From Halapricum desulfuricans (GTDB lineage: Archaea; Halobacteriota; Halobacteria; Halobacteriales; Haloarculaceae), in contig NZ_CP064787.1 of NCBI RefSeq assembly GCF_017094505.1, positions 1,922,001 through 1,986,000 on the forward strand: a stretch of DNA of 64,000 nt, read 5' to 3'. The translations under genes and the position numbers were made by a program. Shown in pieces: positions 45,491-53,400 of this stretch. Below the pieces are notes generated by a model. That model did no database searches and had not been told where the DNA came from. It saw only the letters and a program-made list of their open reading frames with translations. Numbering within the stretch: position 1 is the first letter of the stretch; each line of letters begins with the position of its first letter.

Positions 45491-45673
45491 ATGACGGTTG
45501 ACTTAGACAGCCTCGATCCAGCGGTGCGTGAACTCGCTTTCTGGCTACAGGATAAAATCTATCGAGAGGGGATTCCGGGGATTCACTTTATGCGTGACGC
45601 CCGGGTGTGGGCGGATCAAAACGCCGCGAAAGTGACTGCGGCGGAAATATCTAAGGAACTTAGAAAACTGTGA
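45491..45673 (+). CDS. Small helical protein (60 aa)
   Basis: ATG 45491; helical throughout (DPAVRELAFWLQDKIYREGI; ADQNAAKVTAAEISKELRKL). Its stop overlaps the GTG start of the next gene (GTGA). Not recognised. Confidence 0.5.
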   Translation: MTVDLDSLDPAVRELAFWLQDKIYREGIPGIHFMRDARVWADQNAAKVTAAEISKELRKL

Positions 45674-46188
45674 AAGAACAGGAAATTATCTTCAAAATCA
45701 TTGCCGATCTGTCTACGATGTTGCCGGATAGATATACTGTCCGGACTCGTGGCGGAGACGCGTCTGGTTCACCGCCGTTATGTCTTCTCGATTGGGATTC
45801 GCGTCGAATTAGCGAAAACGGTCACAGCCCGCTTGGATCGATTCTCCGAGACCCGGCTTCTGGGAACGCGAACGGGCGAGAACTGCACCGGTATCACCGA
45901 ATGGAGCTTGATGTGGCTATCCGGAGCTATGATGAGAGTGAGCGGGATGTATTACTCTCTGATGTGATGGACGCCTTCTTGCCCTATGAGTATGACTCGG
46001 GGGAGTTTCACGACGATACGTTTGAGTGGGAAGTTGGCAACCCGGCCCCCCGATCAAACCCCGTTGTTGAGCCGGATTGGTATGAGGGCGGTTTAACGAT
46101 TCGGTTCAAGTATGTGAGCCGGGTCGAGCAGTCTGCGGAAACGCTTACGTCTACTTCAGAGTCGGTGGATGTGAACGACGGATCATAG
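45670..46188 (+). CDS. Tail terminator-like protein (172 aa)
   Basis: A GTG start overlaps the upstream TGA. The protein has an N-terminal helix (EQEIIFKIIADLSTMLPDRY), strands with HRYHRMELDVAIRSYDESER, and LLSDVMDAFLPYEYDSGEF, the alpha/beta layout of tail terminator (gpU/gp22-like) proteins. It lies immediately before the sheath gene, where the terminator is expected. Assignment is by position and shape. Confidence 0.5.
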   Translation: MKEQEIIFKIIADLSTMLPDRYTVRTRGGDASGSPPLCLLDWDSRRISENGHSPLGSILRDPASGNANGRELHRYHRMELDVAIRSYDESERDVLLSDVMDAFLPYEYDSGEFHDDTFEWEVGNPAPRSNPVVEPDWYEGGLTIRFKYVSRVEQSAETLTSTSESVDVNDGS

Positions 46189-46217
46189 AACTCTACTAAC
46201 AACTTTTCGATTTTCTT

Positions 46218-47516
46218 ATGGTTACAATTGGAAGCACTACCCTTCCGGGAGTCCAATCTGATGTGGAATCCGCTTCAAGCACTGGCGTTAACGTTAGTGC
46301 GGCGGCCCAGGTTGGGATTGTCGGACAGGCTGACTTGGCGAACGGTACGGCGAATGCAAATGAAGTCTATCAGGTTACGACTCCGGTGAAAGCACGCGGT
46401 CTTTTCGGCGACGGTTCGATGCTGGCGGAGAACTGTGTTGACGCACTGACTGAGGGTGCCTATCCCGTCTACGCGGTCGCGCCTGAGCGGATTGCGGTTA
46501 CGGGCGAAGACCTGACCGGCCTTAGTTCAACCAGCGGAACACTGGCGAACGCACCCGGCCCGGAAGACGCGGCCGAGTATGCCTTTACGGTCGATTCGAC
46601 TCCGAAGACGGCGATCCTCACGCTGGAAGACCCCAGCACCAAGACACCGGATACCGACGAGGTGTATGTCAATCCGGTCTCCGGCGATTTCGAGTTGGAC
46701 GCGGCACCCAGCACGTCCGGGGATGTTGACTACTCCTACTTCGATTACGAAACGGCCGCTGGTGTACTGTATGATGAAGAGGGCGAACGTCTCGATCTGG
46801 TCGGTGTTCTGAACGAGAACGCTGACGCAGTTGCTGGGACGCACGCCGAAGCACTCCAGCACGCGGGTCTGTATGAGTTTAGCGTCGTGATTGCTGGTGC
46901 GTCTCCGCACATTCCGGACACGACGGCGTTCACGAACAGTTACGATTCGTCCAGAATCCAGTTGCTCTACCCCGCCCGGAACGGTGCTGGCGAGAGCTTT
47001 ATCGGAGCCTATCTCGGTCTTCGGGCGGCTCTCGGTATCAATAACAGCCCGATGTGGAAGCGGCTTCAGACCCAGAAAGAACTGGCTGTCACGCTCGGGA
47101 AGTCTCAGCAGGAAGACCTTGTGGGCGAGAAGGTTGTGCCTGTGGCAAATGAGAGCCGGGGCGCTCGGATCGTCGAGGATCTGACCTGCGTGGCTGAGGA
47201 TAACACCGAGGAAGACGCAATGCGGCAGGTCCTTCACCGGCTCATTGTCGATTACGTGACCGAGGTTACGTATCTCGTCTCTGAGCGGTTCATTGGCGAA
47301 CTTCACACGCGGGCGGCCCGGGACGCGCTGGCGAATATCATCTCTGGTGAGATGGATAATCTCCGGTCGCTGAACGCGATCACTGGCTACTCGATCAATG
47401 TCGAGAAGGTTGACGCAATGACCGCTTCTGTGGATGTGGGGATCGATACGATTGATCCGCTCCGCAACATTCTGGCGACGATCACGGCGGGCGAGGTTCG
47501 CACGACGGCGGCCTGA
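46218..47516 (+). CDS. Contractile tail sheath protein
   Basis: The 432-residue protein opens with GSTTLPGVQSDVESASSTGV, then VGIVGQADLANGTANANEVY and ENCVDALTEGAYPVYAVAPE, the N-terminal layout of tail sheath proteins. The C-terminal domain reads SERFIGELHTRAARDALANI and VEKVDAMTASVDVGIDTIDP, matching the conserved sheath domain that ends in a beta strand. This makes the virus myovirus-like. Between them lies a variable surface domain. The tube gene follows. Confidence 0.8.
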   Translation: MVTIGSTTLPGVQSDVESASSTGVNVSAAAQVGIVGQADLANGTANANEVYQVTTPVKARGLFGDGSMLAENCVDALTEGAYPVYAVAPERIAVTGEDLTGLSSTSGTLANAPGPEDAAEYAFTVDSTPKTAILTLEDPSTKTPDTDEVYVNPVSGDFELDAAPSTSGDVDYSYFDYETAAGVLYDEEGERLDLVGVLNENADAVAGTHAEALQHAGLYEFSVVIAGASPHIPDTTAFTNSYDSSRIQLLYPARNGAGESFIGAYLGLRAALGINNSPMWKRLQTQKELAVTLGKSQQEDLVGEKVVPVANESRGARIVEDLTCVAEDNTEEDAMRQVLHRLIVDYVTEVTYLVSERFIGELHTRAARDALANIISGEMDNLRSLNAITGYSINVEKVDAMTASVDVGIDTIDPLRNILATITAGEVRTTAA

Positions 47517-47544
47517 ATTAGCGGTATTTTAACTTAGATTCTAA

Positions 47545-47961
47545 ATGTCAACTCGAAGAGAAAGCGCAGCGGATATTACAGTTACTATTGGCGAGGAAGA
47601 GGTCGTTGTTGAGACTCTTTCCGTCACGAAGAACGTCGATGTGGAGACCATTTATGGCTCCGGACAGACGCTTCCCGATGGATTTTCGATCAATCAGGTT
47701 GCCTATGAGGGCGATATGTCCTGCAAGGGCAATAAGATGGATCTTGAGGAGAAGTTCTTCGATGAACACGGGATTCCCAAGGTGCTGGACGCTATCACGG
47801 TCAGCCACTTTGACGGATCTTCTTCGGCACTTCAGGAAATCATCGTTACCAGCGAAGGGTATGAGATGAATAGCGGCGAGACTACGGAAACGTCGTTTTC
47901 GTTCCTGGCGATGAAGAAGGCCCGTAACGGGATTGCCGACAGTGATCCCAGCGACAACTGA
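47545..47961 (+). CDS. Tail tube protein (138 aa)
   Basis: Contains VETLSVTKNVDVETIYGSGQ, QVAYEGDMSCKGNKMDLEEK and VTSEGYEMNSGETTETSFSF, the beta-barrel with 'SxE...GxxxxxG..' layout of tube proteins, in the standard place after the sheath. Probably forms the inner tube. Confidence 0.75.
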   Translation: MSTRRESAADITVTIGEEEVVVETLSVTKNVDVETIYGSGQTLPDGFSINQVAYEGDMSCKGNKMDLEEKFFDEHGIPKVLDAITVSHFDGSSSALQEIIVTSEGYEMNSGETTETSFSFLAMKKARNGIADSDPSDN

Positions 47962-48007
47962 CGTATTGCTACTCGACTAACTACACCTACACACTTTCTA
48001 TATTATT

Positions 48008-48502
48008 ATGAGCGCACCTGTTACTGACGAGAAATCTACGAGCAAGTTGATGGATATGTGCATTCGCGGCCGGGACTACCGCGAAGATTACGACTTCGAA
48101 ATGATGGGCGAGGACGTTACGGCGTCTCTTGCCCCCCTGGCCGACGAACACTTCTTGCCCATTGCGGCATTCCTGCGAGAACACCTTGGAATGGATGAAG
48201 AAGAGGCAGTTGAAGCGGTTGAAGAGGCGAAGGAAGAGGCCGAAGAAGAGGGCGAAGAATCCATCGACATTACGAAAATGGACACCGAGTTCGTGTTCAC
48301 TATGCAGCGAGCGGCGATTAAGGGCCTGAAGGGGTCTTACGACGGCGAAGGCGAATACGTCGAACACACCGAAGAAGAAGCCGAAACGATGGTCAAGATG
48401 ATGGTCGGTGGCTACTCGGTCGAGATCGGCGGGAAGGTGTTGGAAATCTCCGGCGACGTGCGGGACGCGACGAAGTTTCGTGGAAGCCGGGGAAGCATCT
48501 AA
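48008..48502 (+). CDS. Tail assembly chaperone, first frame (G-like, 164 aa)
   Basis: An acidic helical protein (PLADEHFLPIAAFLREHLGM; EEEAVEAVEEAKEEAEEEGE) between tube and tape measure, the fixed place of tail assembly chaperones. The frame ends at TAA 48500. Just before it, at ACG AAG TTT C, the +1 frame opens into a further conserved-looking stretch (48480-48731), so a longer frameshifted product is likely, as with lambda G/GT. It keeps the tape measure soluble during tail assembly. Confidence 0.65.
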   Translation: MSAPVTDEKSTSKLMDMCIRGRDYREDYDFEMMGEDVTASLAPLADEHFLPIAAFLREHLGMDEEEAVEAVEEAKEEAEEEGEESIDITKMDTEFVFTMQRAAIKGLKGSYDGEGEYVEHTEEEAETMVKMMVGGYSVEIGGKVLEISGDVRDATKFRGSRGSI

Positions 48503-48731
48503 TATCGTTGCTCTCCTCGACGCTGGCGTTCCGTTAGTGGAATCCCAGAAAGACCTCACGCCGTTTCAGCGAATGGTTCTTCTGAAGGAACTACAGCGAC
48601 AAGAAGCGGCGGCTCAAAACACCCAGGCTCCGTCTGGCGGGCCTGGAAATGTGAATCAACTACGGCAACCCCGGGGTGGGGGCCGTGGTGAGACGGTAAC
48701 TTACGTGAACGATCACGGCGGTTCCGACTAA
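48480..48731 (+). CDS. Tail assembly chaperone, +1 frame extension (T-like, 83 aa)
   Basis: In the +1 frame, from GTG 48480 (or entered by a +1 shift on TTT-C at 48476-48479), the sequence reads VEAGEASNIVALLDAGVPLV, then TPFQRMVLLKELQRQEAA and a Gly/Pro/Arg tail. No ATG begins it. It directly continues the sense of the first-frame protein. Either an independent GTG start or a programmed +1 frameshift makes it; the position before the tape measure favours the frameshift. Confidence 0.6.
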   Translation: MEAGEASNIVALLDAGVPLVESQKDLTPFQRMVLLKELQRQEAAAQNTQAPSGGPGNVNQLRQPRGGGRGETVTYVNDHGGSD

Positions 48732-48745
48732 TTATTTTGTAATAT

Positions 48746-50869
48746 ATGGCAAACTCAGACCCAGTAAAAGTTACCGTTGAGATTATCGACAAGTTTTCAG
48801 ACGATTTGGAAAAACTGGAACGCCGGCTTGACAAGATCGACAAGAAGAAGCTGGACGTTCGACTCGATATTGACGATGGGCGGCTTGAGGAAATCGAAGC
48901 CCGTCTCAAGAAGTTAGAAGAGGACATTAATTCGACTCTCAAGATCGACGTTCGCGGCTACGGTGCGGCGAAGTCGAAGAAAAAGGATCTTGAGAAGGAT
49001 ATGTTCTCCACTCTGCACATCGGAGTGAATAAGGATCGTCTACGGGGGCTTGGTAATCTCAGCGGTGGTGAAGGCTTCAATCCGCCCAAGAAGAATCTCC
49101 CACAAGTTGACCCACGAGTTGCGAGCAATGTTCTTGCCACTGAAGGATCATCGAGTCAGTATGCGTCTTCACTCCGGCGGTTTGAACCGGAAGAGCGCGA
49201 GTTTATCAACGACTGGATCATCAATCCGGACGTAGCCCGCGCTCACAACCGAGGCATTTCTGCCGACGACAGAGACGGATGGATTGGACCGAAGAACTGG
49301 AATTTCGGTATTGGCGAGAAGTGGGGTCCTGAACCACGCTACCCCGGAGATAAGGAACGGTCTTTTGGACCGGGAAGCGATTTCCTTCGACAGATCGGCC
49401 GGGCGACTCGATCTGCGTCGAAACTTGAAATCGGAGATAATCTGTTTTCCGACGCCAAGTTCGGAGACGTTCGCCTTCAGGCACGCGGATTCGACCCGGA
49501 TCTCTTTGCACCGGATCGGGGATCTGGCCGATACCCCTGGCCGCTTCCGAAGCGAATGAGCCGACGTATTGGCGAACTCTACGGCGGGACTCGTGTGAAG
49601 GCTCGCGGCGCTATGCGTGCAGCAAGAAGCCCGCTCGGGGGGTTGATGGGATTCCTCGACAGCGATCCGAATACGCCGATGTATAATCGGAAATTCGGTG
49701 GTATCACAAAATTAGCAAAACGGCTTGCGCCGACTGATATGAAAAAGTGGTACCGGATTCTCGCTATGCTGCTACCGGTCCTGATTGCCCTCGCGGGAGC
49801 GGCTGTGGGTCTGGTTGCGGCATTCGGGGCGCTTGCGACGGCCGGTGTTGCACTCACTGGAATTGGTCTTCTCGGTTGGGGCGACTCTACGGCTGAGTCA
49901 CTCAACAACGTCAAACGGCGGCTGAATGAACTAAAGAAAGAGATATTCGGTATTCTTCGACCAGTCTCAGCCCTCTTCCAGCCCTTTACGGCAGAGTTGT
50001 TCAATCAACTTCCGAATATGGTTGAGAACTTTGTCGATCCGTTGAAGGCCCTTGTTGAAACGGGCTTTGACGATTGGTGGTTGGATTCATTGAACGGTGT
50101 CTCTGAATGGTTTGCTGATCTTCTCTGGGCTGCAAGCGAGCTTGCTCCAGAGATTCAGGCTATCGGAACAGCGTTCGGACAAGCGTTCGGGACCTGGTTA
50201 ACTAAGTTCCTAACCCGAATGACGTTGGAACTTCACGATAACTGGGAAATGTGGTCGAGGCTTACTCGGTCGTTCCTGGCGATCATCAACCTGATCTATG
50301 AGTTATCGAAGGTCTTGGCATTCCTGATTGCTGGATTGGAACCGCTTTTCATTCTCATTGGGAAATTGACCAGCATTATTGGAAACGATCTGTTGGTTGC
50401 ATTGACGCTGGCAATCGCGGCAATGTGGGCACTTGATTTCGCAATGGCCGCTGTAGCCGCGAAACTTGGATACGCGACGTTTGCGAAGATGGCGGCAGGG
50501 ATCTGGGCAGCGGCAACGGCAACTGGCGGTCTCAGTGGCGCGATGGCGATACTGAACGGCTGGCTGACTGGTGTCGTTGCTAAGTTGGCAACGATTAACG
50601 TTCTCTCTGGCGGCTTGTTGGCACTAACCGGGCTTGTCGTTGGATACGGAGCCTACAGCGCACTCCAAACCAAAGGAACGGCTTCGGACGCTGTTGGTGG
50701 ATCTGGTCCGTCCGGCTCCTTCAGCGGAAACTATGGAACGCGAGTCGGTGGACAGACGACGATTAACATTTACGGCGATGTTGGAAACCGTGAGTACAAC
50801 AAACTGGTTGATAATTTCGGCCCGCTGTACCGAGAACAACGTAATATTGAGGATAGTAGAAAACGATGA
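48746..50869 (+). CDS. Tape measure protein (707 aa)
   Basis: The N-terminal 100 residues form a coiled coil (KFSDDLEKLERRLDKIDKKK; LKKLEEDINSTLKIDVRGYG). After a variable middle comes a hydrophobic stretch (LLPVLIALAGAAVGLVAAFG, ATAGVALTGIGLLGWG) and several more membrane-like helices, ending in a Gly/Ser tail with TTINIYGDVGNREYNKLVDN. Helices plus hydrophobic segments in a long protein after the chaperone pair define the tape measure. At 707 residues the tail would be of moderate length, roughly 100 nm if the usual ~1.5 A per residue holds. Confidence 0.8.
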   Translation: MANSDPVKVTVEIIDKFSDDLEKLERRLDKIDKKKLDVRLDIDDGRLEEIEARLKKLEEDINSTLKIDVRGYGAAKSKKKDLEKDMFSTLHIGVNKDRLRGLGNLSGGEGFNPPKKNLPQVDPRVASNVLATEGSSSQYASSLRRFEPEEREFINDWIINPDVARAHNRGISADDRDGWIGPKNWNFGIGEKWGPEPRYPGDKERSFGPGSDFLRQIGRATRSASKLEIGDNLFSDAKFGDVRLQARGFDPDLFAPDRGSGRYPWPLPKRMSRRIGELYGGTRVKARGAMRAARSPLGGLMGFLDSDPNTPMYNRKFGGITKLAKRLAPTDMKKWYRILAMLLPVLIALAGAAVGLVAAFGALATAGVALTGIGLLGWGDSTAESLNNVKRRLNELKKEIFGILRPVSALFQPFTAELFNQLPNMVENFVDPLKALVETGFDDWWLDSLNGVSEWFADLLWAASELAPEIQAIGTAFGQAFGTWLTKFLTRMTLELHDNWEMWSRLTRSFLAIINLIYELSKVLAFLIAGLEPLFILIGKLTSIIGNDLLVALTLAIAAMWALDFAMAAVAAKLGYATFAKMAAGIWAAATATGGLSGAMAILNGWLTGVVAKLATINVLSGGLLALTGLVVGYGAYSALQTKGTASDAVGGSGPSGSFSGNYGTRVGGQTTINIYGDVGNREYNKLVDNFGPLYREQRNIEDSRKR

Positions 50870-51384
50870 TTATTGCACCGTTAGGTAGTGGTGGAACCGG
50901 TTCGACTTCTGCTTCTTCACAGGCTCACGATCAATTTGGTCTCTACGGCGACGTTACCTTTGCTCCGTTTTTCTCCCCGGAATCCATTAGGGGCGGGAAG
51001 CAGCGAACATTGCACCGAGAAGATTCGTTCTGTGGTGGCGAAGAAGTGAACGATCTTGGATCAAAGAACCGGGAAATGCACGTCTCTGGCTTCATTTTGG
51101 ATCGAGAAATGCAAGCGTTTCAGGATACGCTCGATTCGGGCGAGCCGTTCGATCTCATTACAAATGCCTGGGAAGGACAAGTGACGCTGGAAAACGGTGA
51201 CTGGGAAGGTCCGGTCGGGTGGGACGCAAAGACGAAACAACTTCTGTATAAGTATTCGTTTGACTTGGTTTCGACCGGACTGGATGAAGAAAACCGCCCG
51301 ATTCCGGACGGTATTATCTCTCCCGGTTCAAGCTCAACGTCATATTACGGAAGTACCCCCAACGAGTTTGCTAATGACCTGTAA
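50866..51384 (+). CDS. Baseplate hub-adaptor protein (172 aa)
   Basis: ATG overlaps the tape measure stop. Contains TFAPFFSPESIRGGKQRTLH and NREMHVSGFILDREMQAFQD then LYKYSFDLVSTGLDEENR, a beta-rich protein located between tape measure and hub as in myoviruses (LysM/gp53-like position, but no LysM motif is visible). Confidence 0.5.
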   Translation: MIIAPLGSGGTGSTSASSQAHDQFGLYGDVTFAPFFSPESIRGGKQRTLHREDSFCGGEEVNDLGSKNREMHVSGFILDREMQAFQDTLDSGEPFDLITNAWEGQVTLENGDWEGPVGWDAKTKQLLYKYSFDLVSTGLDEENRPIPDGIISPGSSSTSYYGSTPNEFANDL

Positions 51385-52756
51385 GTTAACACAAGTAACG
51401 CTTCACTTTCTCCGAAGCGGAATCAAGATCCGGCCTTACGATCTCTCGACGCAATCTGAGCGAAACCAGTTTAATCACGCGAAGGCTGAAATCTCTCGCA
51501 AGGCAGGAGAACTTCTCGCCAGTAGGGGACTCGCGGCCGAACCGGTTCACGTCATTTTCGGCGAGACCGTACAGGACCGATATATCTTCCCCGAAGACGG
51601 TGTTTCCCTTGGTGGAGATCGAGCGAATATTGAACTATACGATTCGCTAAAGGTACTTGATCGGGGTGTTGCGTCTGCGAACTTCGACGATTCATCCCTC
51701 AGAGAAATTATCGAGTTCATTATTGACGAGCGGGACGACCCAGAAGGGGTAATTACTGGAATTGTTCATCCTGATGAGGAGACGCAGGGATCGGAAACAC
51801 TCTCAGCGGATGCCTTTTTGGACAAGAACACTCCACTCCCCGACTTCAAGATCAAACAGATCAACTTCGATTATCGAGAGTTTCTGGCAAAAGCCGCGCT
51901 CGGGAAAGTTGGGATTCAGCTTCCGAGTGGTGGCCTTCACATCAAAGAAGAGTCACCGCTATCGGCATTGCTACGCACACAAGACCTCTTCCAGATTGAC
52001 TCCTGGGTTGACGCTGACGGCCGGTTTCACTATGAATCTCGGTCAGTCGTTGATACGGAAACGTTTCTGATCTCGGCTGATCTCCGGCGATATGCGCTAA
52101 CCGAGTACAACGTTATTGTTAGCAGCGGGAAGGTCTCTCGGGTTCACTATACCAGTTCGCTGAAATACAAGATTATCGACGCTTCGTTTGAGGTAGACGA
52201 TCTACTCTTTCCGATAAAGTATCTCTACAAAGAGTCCGGCGCTCGAACGGTGAGTCCAAATGGCGTCTCGGCACACGGTGTCGCGTCGATTGATATTCCG
52301 AACGGACACTCAATCTCACCGGACCCGCCGAAGAACATTCACGGACCACAGGCGCTTGAAGCGGCCGCAACTCGCAGACTTCTCGCCGAACACTTGGATA
52401 ACAAATCTGGAAACATCGTCATTAACGGCGTTGCTTCAGAGGATAAAGCCCGGCTCACGAATATGCACGTCGGGGATTACGTGTTCGTGTTCGATGATCT
52501 TCCGGAGAAGTGTGTACGAGATGTTGACGGTGGCTTTTTCCTAATTACAAGCGTCCAGCACAAGATCAATTCGCGTGAAGGCTGGAAGATCATTGCGGAA
52601 GTCGGTAGTATCCCACTCGGAGCGATTGAAACCGACTCGTGGATCTACGACGAATCGGAGAACGAGAAATACGATACCTTGGAATTGTACTACAACGATA
52701 ACGGTTCTGAGGAACGCTGGAAACTCTTTGGCGAAAACCAATTTATCGGCGAATAG
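51374..52756 (+). CDS. Baseplate hub protein (gpD/gp27-like, 460 aa)
   Basis: ATG 51374 overlaps the upstream stop by 11 nt. Contains KVLDRGVASANFDDSSLREI, IINFDYREFLAKAALGKVG-like segments (KQINFDYREFLAKAALGKV), ESPLSALLRTQDLFQIDSWV, and a C-terminal barrel (VINGVASEDKARLTNMHVGD; VQHKINSREGWKIIAEVGSI). This matches the late-control/hub family that binds the spike encoded next. Confidence 0.65.
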   Translation: MTCKLTQVTLHFLRSGIKIRPYDLSTQSERNQFNHAKAEISRKAGELLASRGLAAEPVHVIFGETVQDRYIFPEDGVSLGGDRANIELYDSLKVLDRGVASANFDDSSLREIIEFIIDERDDPEGVITGIVHPDEETQGSETLSADAFLDKNTPLPDFKIKQINFDYREFLAKAALGKVGIQLPSGGLHIKEESPLSALLRTQDLFQIDSWVDADGRFHYESRSVVDTETFLISADLRRYALTEYNVIVSSGKVSRVHYTSSLKYKIIDASFEVDDLLFPIKYLYKESGARTVSPNGVSAHGVASIDIPNGHSISPDPPKNIHGPQALEAAATRRLLAEHLDNKSGNIVINGVASEDKARLTNMHVGDYVFVFDDLPEKCVRDVDGGFFLITSVQHKINSREGWKIIAEVGSIPLGAIETDSWIYDESENEKYDTLELYYNDNGSEERWKLFGENQFIGE

Positions 52757-52779
52757 CGACCACTCTTTACTACACATTG

Positions 52780-53400
52780 ATGATTGAAACTGGAATTGTA
52801 ACGTCGGTTTATCAGAGCGGTAAATCGATATATGTTGACCTGAACCTTGGCCCGAACCAAGACGCCCATTTCGTCCCATTTAGAACGGACTACAAGGGCC
52901 TCTATATGGTTCCCGAGCCGGGGGCGCTTGTCGAAGTACACGAACTCGAAGATCAGGCGAAAGTCGCTCGTGGGGCACACTCGGAGCCGGACTTCTCCGT
53001 TCCCGAATTACTCCAGAACGAATTTCTAATCAAGATCAACGAGGACACACAACTGTTCTTCCAGAAAGTTCCAAACGAGGAAGAGACAGACTGGACATAT
53101 GCACTTGACATTCAGACCGGCGCAGATCTAACGATTACGGCTGGCGGCGACGTGGATCTGAGTGTGGCGGGAAGTGTGTCTGTCGAGAGTGAAGACGACG
53201 TAGACGTACAGACAAGCGGGGATGTGACCGTCGCGGCTGACGGAGATGTTGACGTTCTCGCCAGTAAAGAAATCCGACTCGGGGGAGCCGGTGGCAAACC
53301 CGTAGCGAGATACGGTGATTCAATTCAGGTGTGGGACCCGATCTCTGGCACCCTTCGCGGTAAGATTACTGACGGCAGTTCAAAGACGACTTCAAAATGA
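52780..53400 (+). CDS. Tail spike (gpV/gp5-like, 206 aa)
   Basis: ATG 52780 (a TTG precedes it). An N-terminal OB-like domain (TGIVTSVYQSGKSIYVDLNL; PFRTDYKGLYMVPEPGALVE) leads to a series of short beta-helical repeats VEIxVxADGDVDV-like (GGDVDLSVAGSVSVESEDDV, QTSGDVTVAADGDVDVLASK), the triple beta-helix needle of gpV-type spikes. The end IRLGGAGGKPVARYGD is the usual spike C-terminus. It punctures the cell surface. Confidence 0.75.
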   Translation: MIETGIVTSVYQSGKSIYVDLNLGPNQDAHFVPFRTDYKGLYMVPEPGALVEVHELEDQAKVARGAHSEPDFSVPELLQNEFLIKINEDTQLFFQKVPNEEETDWTYALDIQTGADLTITAGGDVDLSVAGSVSVESEDDVDVQTSGDVTVAADGDVDVLASKEIRLGGAGGKPVARYGDSIQVWDPISGTLRGKITDGSSKTTSK

